Shown: positions 16,379 to 25,690 of the stretch, piece after piece
Layout: each line of letters begins with the position of its first letter
How positions within the stretch are numbered: the stretch's first letter is position 1
Origin: Gallionella sp.
Lineage (GTDB): Bacteria; Pseudomonadota; Gammaproteobacteria; Burkholderiales; Gallionellaceae
Length of the DNA: 64,000 bases
Reading direction: 5' to 3'
NCBI GenBank assembly: GCA_003153155.1
Contig: PLWV01000013.1
Coordinates: forward strand, 1 to 64,000
Made by a program: the position numbers and the translations under genes
Notes under the pieces: model-generated
The model's input: only the letters and a program-made list of their open reading frames with translations
Database searches by the model: none
Told to the model about the DNA's origin: nothing

Positions 16379-17518
16379 ATGCCTGATTTTTTCGCCCCCT
16401 GTCCGCGCGGACTGGAAAATATATTACTTACCGATCTTGAAACCTTGGGGGCGCAAAGCGTGCGCAGCACCGAGGGCGGCGTGCATTTCTCCGGCGACTG
16501 GGCGCTGTGCTATCGCGCCAATCTGGAAAGCCGCATCGCCAGCCGCATCCTGTGGCGCGTCAAGGAAACGCGATACCGCACCGAGCAGGATATTTACCAG
16601 GCCGCGTTTGAACTGCAATGGCAGCGCTGGTTCGATGTCACCCACACCATCCGCGTGAATACCACAGCGATCCGCTGTCCGCTGAAAAGTCTGGAGTTCA
16701 TCACCCTGCTGGTCAAGGATGCCGTGTGCGACCGCTTCCGCACGCACTGCAACGAACGGCCCAGTGTGGACACGCTGGAGCCGGACGTGCGCATCCATGT
16801 GTTTATCGAAGACAACAAGCTGATGCTGTATTTGGACACCTCCGGCGATGCGCTATTCAAGCGCGGCGTGCGCCATCACACCAACATCGCGCCACTGCGC
16901 GAAAATCTCGCGGCGGGTATTTTGCGTTTGATGAACTGGCAGCCCGGCACACCGCTGCTCGACCCAATGTGCGGCAGCGGCACGTTCCTGATCGAGGCGG
17001 CGCAAATGTCGCTCAACATTCAGCCCGGTATCGCACGCAGCTTTGCCTTTGAAAAACTGAAAAATTTCGATGCTGCAATATGGCATGCGATGCGCGAACA
17101 GGCGATTGCTGCACAGCTGCCGGTCAAACCGTTGGAACTTTATGGCAGCGATTTATATGGCGACGCGCTGAAGGCCGCGTGGCGCAACCTGGATGAAGCG
17201 GGACTGTCGGAATGCGTGGAACTGAAGCAAGCCAACGTGCTGGAAATCTCGGCACCTGCAGAGCATGGCATGCTGGTGGCAAACCTGCCCTATGGCGAGC
17301 GCATGGGTGAACTGGATGAATTGGCCGAGCTTTATCCGAAGCTGGGCGACGCGCTGAAAAAGAAATTCGGCGGTTGGACGGCTTATCTGTTCACTGCTGA
17401 CAAAGCCATCTTGAAACTGATGCGCCTGTCTCCGTCCAGGCGCATCCCGTTATTCAACGGCGCAATCGAATGCCGTTTGCTGGAATACAAAATTGTGTCC
17501 GGAAGCAATCGCCGTTAG
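16379..17518 (+). CDS. THUMP-domain class I SAM-dependent RNA methyltransferase
   Basis: 379 residues: an N-terminal ferredoxin-like part and THUMP domain (about 45-160), then a UPF0020-type methylase domain (about 165-375) with the SAM motif DPMCGSGTFLIEAA (about 198-211) and the catalytic NLPYGER (about 301-307, N-x-P-Y class). The protein matches the N-terminal m2G2445 half of E. coli RlmKL (RlmL) and lacks the RlmK half, so 23S rRNA guanine-N2 methylation is the likely reaction. It starts 3 bases after hemJ. Confidence 0.87.
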   Translation: MPDFFAPCPRGLENILLTDLETLGAQSVRSTEGGVHFSGDWALCYRANLESRIASRILWRVKETRYRTEQDIYQAAFELQWQRWFDVTHTIRVNTTAIRCPLKSLEFITLLVKDAVCDRFRTHCNERPSVDTLEPDVRIHVFIEDNKLMLYLDTSGDALFKRGVRHHTNIAPLRENLAAGILRLMNWQPGTPLLDPMCGSGTFLIEAAQMSLNIQPGIARSFAFEKLKNFDAAIWHAMREQAIAAQLPVKPLELYGSDLYGDALKAAWRNLDEAGLSECVELKQANVLEISAPAEHGMLVANLPYGERMGELDELAELYPKLGDALKKKFGGWTAYLFTADKAILKLMRLSPSRRIPLFNGAIECRLLEYKIVSGSNRR

Positions 17519-18651
17519 GTAATCTTCATATTTTCGGTACCACTCATCAGGTCCCGATCCGTCGACAGCTTGCTTTCCAGTTTGATGTGCAGACGCAAAT
17601 CATTGACTGAGTCTGCGTTCTTCAAAGCTTCCTCATAAGAGATCGTGCCGGATTCATACAAATTGAACAACGCGCCATCAAAAGTCTCCATGCCCAGCTC
17701 GCGCGATTGTGCCATCACACCCTTGATCATATTCACTTCGCCCTTGAAGATCAGGTCGGCAATCAGCGGTGAGTTGAGCATGATTTCAACCGCGGCAGCA
17801 CGCCCCGTTCCGTCCATTTTCAGGATCAGGCGTTGCGAAATAAATGCCTTGACGTTAAGTGACAAGTCCATCAGCAGCTGCGTGCGACGTTCTTCCGGGA
17901 AGAAGTTGATGATGCGATCCAGTGCCTGGTTGGCATTATTGGCGTGCAGCGTGGCCAGACATAAGTGTCCTGTTTCCGAAAAAGCCACGGCATATTCCAT
18001 GGTTTCACGGTCACGGATTTCGCCGATCAAAATCACATCGGGTGCCTGGCGCAGGGCATTCTTCAGCGCGTTGTGCCAGGACTCTGTATCCACACCGACC
18101 TCGCGGTGCGTGACGAGGCAGTGGATGTGTTCATGCACGAACTCCACCGGGTCTTCGATGGTAATGATGTGTCCATAGCTATTTTTGTTGCGATGACCGA
18201 GCATCCCGGCCAGCGTGGTCGACTTGCCGGAGCCAGTCCCACCGGTCACGATCACCAGACCTCGCTTGGTCATCACGATGTCTTTGAGCACCGGGGGCAT
18301 GTCCATCTGATCGAGATCTGGAATCTGGGTGGTAATGGTACGCAACACCATGCCGACGCGCTGCTGCTGCAAGAACACATTGACGCGGAACCGGCCGATA
18401 CCGTGCGGGCTGATCGCAAAATTACATTCGTGGGTAGTTTCAAACTCTGCCGCCTGGCGGTCATTCATAATGCTGCGTGCCAGCTCCTGAGTGTGCTGCG
18501 CGTTGAGAACCTGGCTGGAGACCGGGGTCATTTTTCCGTCCACCTTGAACGCCGGCGGGAAGCCCGTCGTGATGAACATGTCGGAAGCTTTTTTGCTGAT
18601 CATGCCGCGCAGCAAGTTGTGTATCAGTTCGGTGGCTTGATCTCTTTCCAT
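17515..18651 (-). CDS. pilU: Type IV pilus retraction ATPase, PilU
   Basis: 378 residues. Walker A TGGTGSGKSTTLAGM (about 134-148), Asp box ITIEDPVEFVHEH, Walker B DVILIGEIRDRETM and His box ATLHANNANQALDRI are intact. It belongs to the PilT/VirB11 hexameric ATPases. The longer acidic C-terminal tail and second position after pilT identify PilU, the PilT-dependent retraction partner. It overlaps the end of the convergent methyltransferase gene by 4 bases. Confidence 0.93.
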   Translation of the reverse strand: MERDQATELIHNLLRGMISKKASDMFITTGFPPAFKVDGKMTPVSSQVLNAQHTQELARSIMNDRQAAEFETTHECNFAISPHGIGRFRVNVFLQQQRVGMVLRTITTQIPDLDQMDMPPVLKDIVMTKRGLVIVTGGTGSGKSTTLAGMLGHRNKNSYGHIITIEDPVEFVHEHIHCLVTHREVGVDTESWHNALKNALRQAPDVILIGEIRDRETMEYAVAFSETGHLCLATLHANNANQALDRIINFFPEERRTQLLMDLSLNVKAFISQRLILKMDGTGRAAAVEIMLNSPLIADLIFKGEVNMIKGVMAQSRELGMETFDGALFNLYESGTISYEEALKNADSVNDLRLHIKLESKLSTDRDLMSGTENMKIT

Positions 18652-18681
18652 AATATAAAACTCCTAATGTGAAGACTGTGA

Positions 18682-19725
18682 TTAGCCGGGGAACGAGTCT
18701 TTATTTGCAGCCTTGGTGCGCGCTTCCGCAGGGGTAATTTTATTTTCTTTGATGAGGGTGGCGAGGCATTGATCCAACGTCTGCATACCCATAGCTTGGC
18801 CGGTTTGTATCGCAGAATACATTTGCGGCACTTTTGCTTCGCGGATCAGGTTGCGGATCGCCGGGGTGCAAATCATGATCTCATGCGCCGCTATCCGACC
18901 CGTGCCATCCTTGGTTTTTAGAAGGGCTTGCGAAATCACCGCGCGCAGCGATTCGGACAACATCGCGCGCACCATTTCTTTTTCGTCGGCGGGGAACACG
19001 TCGATGATACGGTCGATGGTTTTTGCCGCCGAACTGGTGTGCAGCGTACCAAACACCAGGTGGCCGGTTTCCGCCGCAGTCATGGCCAGGCGTATGGTTT
19101 CCAGATCGCGCATTTCGCCGACCAGGATCACGTCCGGGTCTTCACGCAGGGCACTGCGCAAAGCATTCTGGAATGACAAGGTATGCGGGCCGACTTCGCG
19201 CTGATTGATCAAACACTTTTTGCTTTCGTGCACGAATTCGATCGGGTCTTCCACGGTCAGGATGTGGCCCAATTCTTTCTCGTTACGTTGGTTGACCATC
19301 GCAGCCAGCGTAGTGGATTTTCCCGAGCCGGTTGGTCCCGTAACAAGCACCATGCCGCGCGGAAAATCAGAAATGGACTCGAAAATCTTCGGGCACTTCA
19401 GGTCTTCCAGCGACAGTATCTTGGAAGGAATGGTACGCATTACCGCACCCGCACCGCGGTTATGGACAAAGGCGTTGACGCGAAAACGTGCCAGTCCGGG
19501 AACTTCGAAGGAGAAGTCGATCTCCTTGTTCTCCTCGTAAGCCTTGCGCTGACCATCGTTCATGATGTCATACACCAGGGCGTGCACATCCTTGTGCTCC
19601 AGCGCCGGCAGGTTGATCCTGCGTATGTCGCCATGCACACGAATCATCGGCGGCAGACCGGCGGAAAGATGCAAGTCGGACGCTTTGTTTTTGACGCTAA
19701 AAGCAAGCAGTTCGGTGATATCCAT
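18682..19725 (-). CDS. pilT: Type IV pilus retraction ATPase, PilT
   Basis: 347 residues from the ATG at 19725 (MDITELLAFSVKNKASDLHLSAG), the canonical PilT N-terminus; the frame stays open to 19842 but the extra 39 residues are non-conserved. Walker A GPTGSGKSTTLAAM, Asp box LTVEDPIEFVHES, Walker B DVILVGEMRDLETI and His box GTLHTSSAAKTIDRI are present, and the AIRNLIRE motif needed for retraction is seen near the C-terminus. It drives pilus disassembly for twitching and DNA uptake. pilU follows after 30 bases. Confidence 0.96.
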   Translation of the reverse strand: MDITELLAFSVKNKASDLHLSAGLPPMIRVHGDIRRINLPALEHKDVHALVYDIMNDGQRKAYEENKEIDFSFEVPGLARFRVNAFVHNRGAGAVMRTIPSKILSLEDLKCPKIFESISDFPRGMVLVTGPTGSGKSTTLAAMVNQRNEKELGHILTVEDPIEFVHESKKCLINQREVGPHTLSFQNALRSALREDPDVILVGEMRDLETIRLAMTAAETGHLVFGTLHTSSAAKTIDRIIDVFPADEKEMVRAMLSESLRAVISQALLKTKDGTGRIAAHEIMICTPAIRNLIREAKVPQMYSAIQTGQAMGMQTLDQCLATLIKENKITPAEARTKAANKDSFPG

Positions 19726-19759
19726 TATAATCGTCCCGGTTTGATGAGGTGGCCCTGAA

Positions 19760-19790
19760 CCGCCCGAATTAGGAGCCGCCCGAATTAGGA
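19760..19790. repeat. Two 15-bp direct repeats in the pilT-yggS divergent promoter region
   Basis: CCGCCCGAATTAGGA occurs at 19760-19774 and again at 19776-19790, a 16-base period, in the 97-base gap between the divergent pilT and yggS starts. It could be an operator pair or simple slippage; no known regulator site is recognised. Confidence 0.6.
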
Positions 19791-19822
19791 AAGTTTGGCG
19801 GAATGTTTTTGCGTACGGGATT

Positions 19823-20518
19823 ATGACAACAATCGCTTCCAACTTGCAAGCTGTGCGCGACGCGATTGCGGCAGCCGCTGCAGGAGCAGGTCGTCAAGCA
19901 AATGAAATCAGCTTACTGGCGGTCAGCAAGACTTTCGCGCCGGATGCGTTACGCGAGGCTTACCGCGCGGGACAGACGTGCTTTGCGGAAAGCTATGTAC
20001 AAGAAGCGCTGGACAAGATCGCCGCGCTGCAGGATTTGCCGATAGCATGGCATTACATCGGGCCGATTCAAAGCAACAAGACCCGCACCATCGCGGAAAA
20101 TTTCGCTTGGGTGCACAGCGTGGACAGACTGAAAATCGCCGAGCGCTTATCCGAACAACGGCCCGCTCATTTGCCAGCGTTGCAGGTATGCTTGCAGGTC
20201 AACATCAGCCTGGAGGCCAGCAAAAGCGGCGTAGCTCCAAATGAGGTTGGTGCATTGGCTCACGCCATCGCGAAACTGCCCAACTTGAAATTGCGCGGAT
20301 TGATGGCAGTTCCCGCACCCAGTAATGATGTCACTGCACAGCGTCTGCCCTTCGCGCGGTTGCGGAGGTTGCGCGATCAGTTGAATCAGCAGGGCTTGCA
20401 GTTGGATACTTTATCGATGGGCATGTCGCATGATTTTGCCGCAGCTATCGCAGAAGGTGCGACTATGGTGCGTATCGGCACCGCAATTTTTGGTGACCGG
20501 ATTTATCAAAAGGCCTAA
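19823..20518 (+). CDS. yggS: PLP homeostasis protein, YggS family
   Basis: 231 residues, a single-domain alanine racemase-like barrel. The PLP lysine lies in SLLAVSKTF (about residue 36), with 'HYIGPIQSNKTR' and the terminal 'TMVRIGTAIFG' phosphate-binding motif. It binds pyridoxal phosphate and maintains vitamin B6 and amino-acid balance. First gene of a yggS-proC-yggT-yggU run. Confidence 0.95.
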   Translation: MTTIASNLQAVRDAIAAAAAGAGRQANEISLLAVSKTFAPDALREAYRAGQTCFAESYVQEALDKIAALQDLPIAWHYIGPIQSNKTRTIAENFAWVHSVDRLKIAERLSEQRPAHLPALQVCLQVNISLEASKSGVAPNEVGALAHAIAKLPNLKLRGLMAVPAPSNDVTAQRLPFARLRRLRDQLNQQGLQLDTLSMGMSHDFAAAIAEGATMVRIGTAIFGDRIYQKA

Positions 20519-20539
20519 TTTATTACGAGGAAAGCGGTC

Positions 20540-21400
20540 ATGAATATTTGCTTCATCGGTGGCGGCAACATGGCTACCGCACTCATCGGCGGATTGCTTG
20601 GCAAGGGCTTCCCCCCACAGCAGATCAGCGTGGTGGAAATTGATGCTGCCAACCGGAAACGGCTGGAATCAGCATACGACAAAATTATCGTGTTTGCGGA
20701 ACAAGACCAGCTGACTATAGCAAGGAGCGATGTTGTGGTTCTGGCAGTTAAGCCGCAACAAATGCAAGCAGTCGCTATTCAACTTGGCCAGATGCTATCG
20801 GCAAGGACAATAGTGCTTACGATTGCAGCGGGTATCCGGATTAAAGATTTGGCATATTGGTTGGGAAATCAGAGTCAAGGTTTTGTTCTTGTACGTGCCA
20901 TGCCCAATATGCCGGCATTGGTCGGAGCGGGTATTACTGGCATCGGGCTGTATTCATTTCCTCCGGAACACTTTCTTACGCCAGAACAAAAAGAGAAGGT
21001 AATTAGCATTCTTGGGTCAGTGGGACAAACCGTATGGGTACGCGGAGAAGATGACATGGATGCAGTAACCGCGATTTCCGGCAGCGGCCCTGCGTACTTT
21101 TTCTATTTTATCGAAGCACTGGAGCAAGCCGGAAAAGAGCTCGGTCTACCAGAACCAATAGCGCGCAAGCTCGCTCTGGAAACCGCCTTTGGGGCTGCCA
21201 AGCTTGCACATGAAAGCACGGAAGACCCCGCCACACTGCGCGCCCGCGTCACTTCCAAGAACGGCACCACCGAGCGCGCCCTGCTCAGCATGGACGCGAA
21301 TAATGTGAAGCAGCACATCATCACGGCAGCCAAGGCTGCCGCCGCGCGCGCCAAGGAAATGGGCGATGAACTTGGTAGCGAATCGGGGGGAAATCAATAA
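20540..21400 (+). CDS. proC: Pyrroline-5-carboxylate reductase
   Basis: 286 residues. An N-terminal Rossmann motif (IGGGNMATALIGGL) is followed by the 'RAMPNMPALVGAGITG' and 'AVTAISGSGPAYFFYF' motifs and the C-terminal signature 'ARVTSKNGTTERALLSMD'. It catalyses the last step of proline synthesis. GAGGAAAG lies upstream of the ATG. The stop codon overlaps the start of the next gene (TAATG). Confidence 0.96.
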   Translation: MNICFIGGGNMATALIGGLLGKGFPPQQISVVEIDAANRKRLESAYDKIIVFAEQDQLTIARSDVVVLAVKPQQMQAVAIQLGQMLSARTIVLTIAAGIRIKDLAYWLGNQSQGFVLVRAMPNMPALVGAGITGIGLYSFPPEHFLTPEQKEKVISILGSVGQTVWVRGEDDMDAVTAISGSGPAYFFYFIEALEQAGKELGLPEPIARKLALETAFGAAKLAHESTEDPATLRARVTSKNGTTERALLSMDANNVKQHIITAAKAAAARAKEMGDELGSESGGNQ

Positions 21401-21966
21401 TGCTCAACGAAGCCCTGCAGTTCCTGCTCGACATCCTGCTGCAACCGTTTGCAGCGATATTGCTGCTGCGCTTTCACTTGCAATGGCTGCGCGCCCCGCT
21501 ACGCAATCCTATCGGCGAATTCGTCATGGTGCTCACCGATTTTCTGGTGTTGCGTGTGCGCCGTTTCGTACCTTCCGCACGGGGACTGGACATGGCGACG
21601 CTGCTACTGTCACTGTTGGTTGAAATGCTATACCTGACCGCACTGTTGTGGGTGCTGAATACCCCGACGCATGGATTCTTGTTGCCGGGACTTTTGGTTA
21701 TGGCGATGGTCAAGCTGCTCAAGATCAGTCTGTACTTGTTGATGGCAGCGGTGTTTGCTCAAGCGATTTTGTCCTGGGTAAACCCCTACACGCCAGCCGC
21801 ACCGCTGTTGACAGCCATCACCCAACGATTTCTGCAACCGTTACGCCGCATCGTGCCGATGCTGGGCAACGTGGATTTGTCCTCGTTGCTACTGCTCATC
21901 ATCTGCCAGCTTATCGTGATCGTGCCGGTCGGTGCGCTGGAACAAGTCGCGCTCAGGCTCCTTTAA
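21400..21966 (+). CDS. yggT: YggT family membrane protein
   Basis: 188 residues with two YGGT repeats, each a pair of hydrophobic segments (about 1-80 and 100-188), including 'FAQAILSWVNPYTPAAPLLTAITQRFLQPLRRIVPMLG'. Role not firmly established; linked in some bacteria to osmotic stress and cell-shape functions. Translationally coupled at both ends. Confidence 0.88.
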   Translation: MLNEALQFLLDILLQPFAAILLLRFHLQWLRAPLRNPIGEFVMVLTDFLVLRVRRFVPSARGLDMATLLLSLLVEMLYLTALLWVLNTPTHGFLLPGLLVMAMVKLLKISLYLLMAAVFAQAILSWVNPYTPAAPLLTAITQRFLQPLRRIVPMLGNVDLSSLLLLIICQLIVIVPVGALEQVALRLL

Positions 21967-22256
21967 TGGCTGACTGGTATCGCCGCGACGGGGAAAACAT
22001 CACCCTGACTTTGCATGTGCAACCCGGAGCAAAGCGCAGCGAAATCGTCGGGCTGCACGGTGATGCACTCAAGATAAAGTTAGCTGCCCCGCCCATCGAA
22101 GGTCGCGCCAACGATGCCCTGTTGAAATTCATCGCTGCTTTGTTTGCCGTCCCGCTGCGCAATGCCGAACTGAAGCAGGGCGGACAATCACGTCATAAAG
22201 TGGTGGCGGTTACCGGTAGCAAAGTCGAGCCGGAAAGTCTGTTAACAGGGCAATAA
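21966..22256 (+). CDS. yggU: DUF167 family protein YggU
   Basis: 96 residues from the ATG at 21966, which overlaps the yggT stop by one base. The DUF167 core is clear: 'LTLHVQPGAKRSEIVGLHGDALKIKLAAPPIEGRANDALLKFIA' spread over about 15-60, ending in a VVAVTG strand. Small conserved cytoplasmic protein of unknown function, normally found after yggT. Last gene of the operon. Confidence 0.9.
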   Translation: MADWYRRDGENITLTLHVQPGAKRSEIVGLHGDALKIKLAAPPIEGRANDALLKFIAALFAVPLRNAELKQGGQSRHKVVAVTGSKVEPESLLTGQ

Positions 22257-22592
22257 CAAGATATTCTGAATCCACGACTGATGACGGCTATGAGGACGGA
22301 CCGCTTAGTGCCAATAGCCGAAGTTCAGCATAGAGTTCTGGTTGGCTCGACGGTTCGGACACAAGCTGGCGACCCAGTATTTCACCCTATAGTATTAGGA
22401 CTCATTCGATCATATTATTGGCCTAATAAAAGTACTAGCTATGGCGCCTTCTAGCTGAGATGGCCTCAGCAACAATAACAATATTCGGGATGCCATTCTC
22501 AAGACCATGGATATAATGATGCTCGGCGATGTTCACAACCTTTCTCTGTCCATTTTTATAGCATCACGTTTGCTTTAGATAATAAGGAAAAT
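22257..22592. other. Gene-free stretch
   Basis: 336 bases with no convincing reading frame, hairpin or known repeat. It marks the switch from the conserved proC operon to the accessory belt. A weak AAGGAA ribosome-binding site precedes the next gene. Confidence 0.5.
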
Positions 22593-23084
22593 ATGAAAAA
22601 AGTAGTGCTGGTAATACTTGCTTGTTTCAGTATTGGTATGACAATGAACGCAGTAGCACTAGAAGACTACGTTGGCATTTCGCTGGACGCAGCCAAGTCG
22701 AGTGAAAACGGAGTAAATAATTCGTCGGCAGGTTTCACGGGCATGATCTCCGCAAGACCAAACGAGTACTACGGCTATGAAGTGCAAGGTGGCATCTTTG
22801 GTAAAATCGGCCCGTTCTCCTCCAACGGCGAAGCTGATTTTTCCATTGCTGGCTTTTTGCCATTGGGTGATAGCGGCATCAATCTGTATGGCAAGGCTGG
22901 GGTGGATGCTATCTATTCATCTGGGAATGTATTCAACACTGGTTTGACATATGGTGCAGGAGTTGAATATCAGCGTGGCAATGGTGCAGTTCGCTTGGGC
23001 TTCCAACACTTCAATGTGGGCAAGTCCCCATCGCTCAGCACCAAGCTGATTGGAGTTACATTTTTGGTCAAATTGGACAAATAA
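22593..23084 (+). CDS. Small outer-membrane beta-barrel-like protein
   Basis: 163 residues with a signal peptide (MKKVVLVILACFSIGMTMNAVA). The mature part alternates polar and hydrophobic residues in eight short Gly/aromatic-rich strands (e.g. 'NEYYGYEVQGGIFGKIGPF', 'NTGLTYGAGVEYQRGNGAVRLGFQHF') and ends VKLDK. This resembles the OmpA/OmpW-type 8-stranded barrel family. Ligand or role unknown. Confidence 0.65.
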   Translation: MKKVVLVILACFSIGMTMNAVALEDYVGISLDAAKSSENGVNNSSAGFTGMISARPNEYYGYEVQGGIFGKIGPFSSNGEADFSIAGFLPLGDSGINLYGKAGVDAIYSSGNVFNTGLTYGAGVEYQRGNGAVRLGFQHFNVGKSPSLSTKLIGVTFLVKLDK

Positions 23085-23289
23085 GTGATCTGACCTTCCA
23101 ACGTGTAGCCGCACGTCGCGAGCGACTGCTGTAGGGCAGCGTAATGGTGATGTTGAATTTCCAGACCGTGCCACAATCAGACATTCATCTGTCATCACTA
23201 TTGACCAAAAGATGAGGGCGACGGGCAATCAATACCATTACACATAGCAATATACAATGGCAATATGCGCGTCCGTACTATTAAATAAG

Positions 23290-23310
23290 CCCGGACGCAA
23301 TCGTCCGGCT
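23290..23310. repeat. Short hairpin between convergent genes
   Basis: CCGGACG-CAAT-CGTCCGG, a perfect 7-bp stem with a tetraloop between the beta-barrel gene and the convergent adhesin-E-like gene. A T-run is weak on both sides, so it may be a poor bidirectional terminator. Confidence 0.45.
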
Positions 23311-23311
23311 A

Positions 23312-23707
23312 TTACCTGTGAGGTTTTCTACAGGCAGTTTCCCACAGGTCTTCATCTATAGAATCAGGTATTATCCGTCTCCATTTGTCAGGATCAGTGT
23401 CGCTATATACCGTCTCGCCCTCGCCCATATTTCCAGAGTAAAAATTGAGCGCAAGTGTTCGCATTTGCTCTTTCTTGCAGTCGTATTCCTGTTGCTCTAT
23501 CTGCGACATATACGGCGTACTATCGAGTTTATCTGCCGTCTTGAAGTCCAACAGACTCCTCATTTTCACCCTGTTGCCTGCCCTGTGGATTGAGGCGGGA
23601 TCAGCGTAGGCGGTAAAAGATGTATCATCGCCGATAATTTGTACCCAATCAGCTGCTGCACTACTGCTCACAACAGCTAGTATCATCATCAATATAGCTT
23701 TACGCAT
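23312..23707 (-). CDS. Surface-adhesin E-like exported protein
   Basis: 131 residues from the internal ATG at 23707 (MRKAILMMILAVVSSSAAA, a signal peptide with GAGAG upstream); the frame also opens at 23719. The pattern 'WVQIIGDDTSFTAYADPASIHRAGNRVKMRSLLDF...YDCKKEQMR' matches the short betaproteobacterial proteins related to Haemophilus surface-adhesin protein E, with one conserved Cys pair. The true function in environmental bacteria is unknown. Confidence 0.65.
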   Translation of the reverse strand: MRKAILMMILAVVSSSAAADWVQIIGDDTSFTAYADPASIHRAGNRVKMRSLLDFKTADKLDSTPYMSQIEQQEYDCKKEQMRTLALNFYSGNMGEGETVYSDTDPDKWRRIIPDSIDEDLWETACRKPHR

Positions 23708-24005
23708 TCCAACTCTCATAGTTTGTTACAGGTATTTCGCCGCCAGCTCCTCGATGAGTAGCGCCTTGTTTGGCGTGGACAAGATACTAGGATTAGACTG
23801 TACGATAAGTGTTTCCACCAAGAGTAAATTTGTAATGATTTGTTAATTATTGACTTTAGCCCAGCTATTCAAAATAGCTCAGCATGCGTTTCTGTGCGGA
23901 TAAAGATGATTGCGCCATCAGCCTGTAGCTCGTAAATTAGCAAAAAATCCCACCAGTATTGATCATGCAAACGCTTTAGTTGCAAAAATAAGGAAATCAA
24001 AGCGC

Positions 24006-24128
24006 ATGACAATTGAAGCAGAATTCTATGGAGGAGAAAAACGCCCGATAGAATTCAATGTCGCAGGATTCGAGGCAACAAAACTAGCGAAGGTCACAGG
24101 GCAAGACTTATCAAAAAGGAAATATTGA
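24006..24128 (+). pseudogene. Short fragment of an unrecognised protein
   Basis: 40 codons from the ATG at 24006 (MTIEAEFYGGEKRPIEFNVAGFEATKL...); the frame is open back to a TTG at 23910, with 'ANALVAKIRKSKR' before it. The composition suggests the C-terminal strand-rich end of a small exported protein whose N-terminus has been lost. No start with a clear ribosome-binding site. It may be a decayed gene. Confidence 0.35.
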
Positions 24129-24435
24129 CAAGCCAGTTGCCTCGAGCCTCGAATGTTCGCAATGTGTCGTGAGATGCACGTCACCAGTATCCGCTTCCGG
24201 GTGATCTGAATAATTGGCCTGATCACAAAGCTCCACTATCCGCTTTCGGGAAAGATAAAATGCAACATGGAGTTCGGCTGTGTACCACAAGCAGTCGTTC
24301 GTCGCGGACCTGCCCCCGGCATCCCCGGACGGGGAGTTCGGTTGCTGCTCTAATTTTTGCGGGGATGCGATTGTCACTATGACCTAGTTAGCGTAAGCTG
24401 GTCTATTGGTACTGGACTTGGGGAAGGCGCGGACT
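24129..24435. other. Intergenic stretch with degenerate dispersed repeat sequence
   Basis: Contains CCGCTTTCGGG-type segments (around 24190 and 24240) that recur near 26510 and 53400, and a CGAGCCTCGAATGT segment shared with 35826-35840. A short GC palindrome (CCCCGGACGGGG) lies near 24330. No gene seen. Confidence 0.45.
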
Positions 24436-25065
24436 GTGCGCAGACGCTTCTGGCTGTCACTAATGTGGGCGACGTATCTCTTACTCATCTGCACAGGTGC
24501 GAGTGCCGCGGGCGGGCCGCTTGGTATAGACCACCGCTTGAGTTACGACGATAGCGGAATCTGGAAACGCTCCAACCAGATCGCCTTACTGGAGATTATG
24601 GTTATTGGGGAGCTTGCAGGTGGAGTCTGGGAGGGCGGTGAGACGCGCTTGGGCAAGACGTTCTGGCAGTCCATTGACTCCTCCGTGCTCGCCGGCATCT
24701 CGGCTCAAGGGATGAAATATGTGTTTACCCGCGCCAGGCCCGGTCAAACTGACAACCCCAATCTATGGTTCCAAGGCGGGTCACACAATAGTTTCCCGAG
24801 CGGTGAGGTGGCGGCTGTCAGTGCGATTGTGACACCCTTCGTGCTGGAATATCGTCACGATTACCCAGCCGTGTATGCGTTGGAATTACTCCCGGTCTAT
24901 GATGGCATCGCGCGGATGAAAGTGTGGGGCCACTGGCAAACGGATGTATTGGCTGGCTTTGCGCTAGGAGGGTTAACCGGATATTACGCTCACAACAGGG
25001 ATAGCCCCTTTATCCTGGGCATCCTCCCTCACGGCTTCACGATCGGTCTGCACAAACAATTCTAG
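24436..25065 (+). CDS. PAP2-family phosphatase with Glu in place of the motif-2 His
   Basis: 209 residues from a GTG at 24436, chosen because GGGGAAGG precedes it; a TTG at 24406 is also in frame. N-terminal hydrophobic/signal segment, then PAP2 motifs KYVFTRARP (motif 1), SHNSFPSGEVAAVSA (motif 2) and RMKVWGHWQTDVLAG (motif 3, with His and Asp). In the standard family motif 2 is PSGH; here the His is Glu, the residue that normally donates a proton. Members hydrolyse lipid phosphates at the membrane. Activity may be altered. A cytochrome gene follows after 82 bases. Confidence 0.78.
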   Translation: MRRRFWLSLMWATYLLLICTGASAAGGPLGIDHRLSYDDSGIWKRSNQIALLEIMVIGELAGGVWEGGETRLGKTFWQSIDSSVLAGISAQGMKYVFTRARPGQTDNPNLWFQGGSHNSFPSGEVAAVSAIVTPFVLEYRHDYPAVYALELLPVYDGIARMKVWGHWQTDVLAGFALGGLTGYYAHNRDSPFILGILPHGFTIGLHKQF

Positions 25066-25147
25066 TTTCTCCAGCAAGATGTCGCCCGGTGATAGATGAA
25101 CAGGCCGAAGGATAGGGTCGCTTCCTGCCCCTGAATGAGGAGGTGTG

Positions 25148-25690
25148 ATGTTTAAAGGTGTGGTTTCGGGAGTCGCATTAACGCTTGCCGTTGCCCTGAT
25201 CGGCGCTTACTCTCTGGTGCGAAGCGGCCTTATTCCAGCCAATTCCGATGCAAAACCCGGTAGGCTGGAAACCTGGATGGCCCGTACTTCGCTAGAAGCG
25301 ACACTGCGTCGCGACGCCCCAAAGGGCCAAAATCCGGTGGCGCTGACCGACCAGAATCTCCTCGAGGGAGTTCATCTTTTCGCGAAGAACTGCGCTGTTT
25401 GCCATGGTTCCGCGAAGGGGGCTGAGTCGGCATCTCCGATAGCGAAAGGCTTTTATCAAAAGCCACCGCAATTGGCGACCGATGGGGTTGAGGACGATCC
25501 GGAAGGAGATTCGTTCTGGAAGATCAAGCACGGCATTCGTCTGACGGGCATGCCTTCGTTCGGGGACTCCCTCAATGACCGGCAGATATGGACACTTGCA
25601 CTTTTCCTGAAGCACATGGATAAGCTGCCGCCCACGGTACAGCAGACTTGGTTGCAAGTCCAGAATTGGCCGGTGACGTCCGTGAACTAG
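25148..25690 (+). CDS. Membrane-anchored or exported mono-haem cytochrome c
   Basis: 180 residues from the ATG at 25148 with AGGAGG four bases upstream. An N-terminal hydrophobic segment (about 5-27) without an obvious cleavage site suggests an anchor. The haem motif NCAVCHGS lies at about 82-89 and the distal Met probably in RLTGMPSFGDSL (about 130). The domain is of the cytochrome c/CccA type used as electron carrier in the periplasm. It may form an operon with the PAP2 gene, though the functions do not obviously join. Confidence 0.85.
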   Translation: MFKGVVSGVALTLAVALIGAYSLVRSGLIPANSDAKPGRLETWMARTSLEATLRRDAPKGQNPVALTDQNLLEGVHLFAKNCAVCHGSAKGAESASPIAKGFYQKPPQLATDGVEDDPEGDSFWKIKHGIRLTGMPSFGDSLNDRQIWTLALFLKHMDKLPPTVQQTWLQVQNWPVTSVN

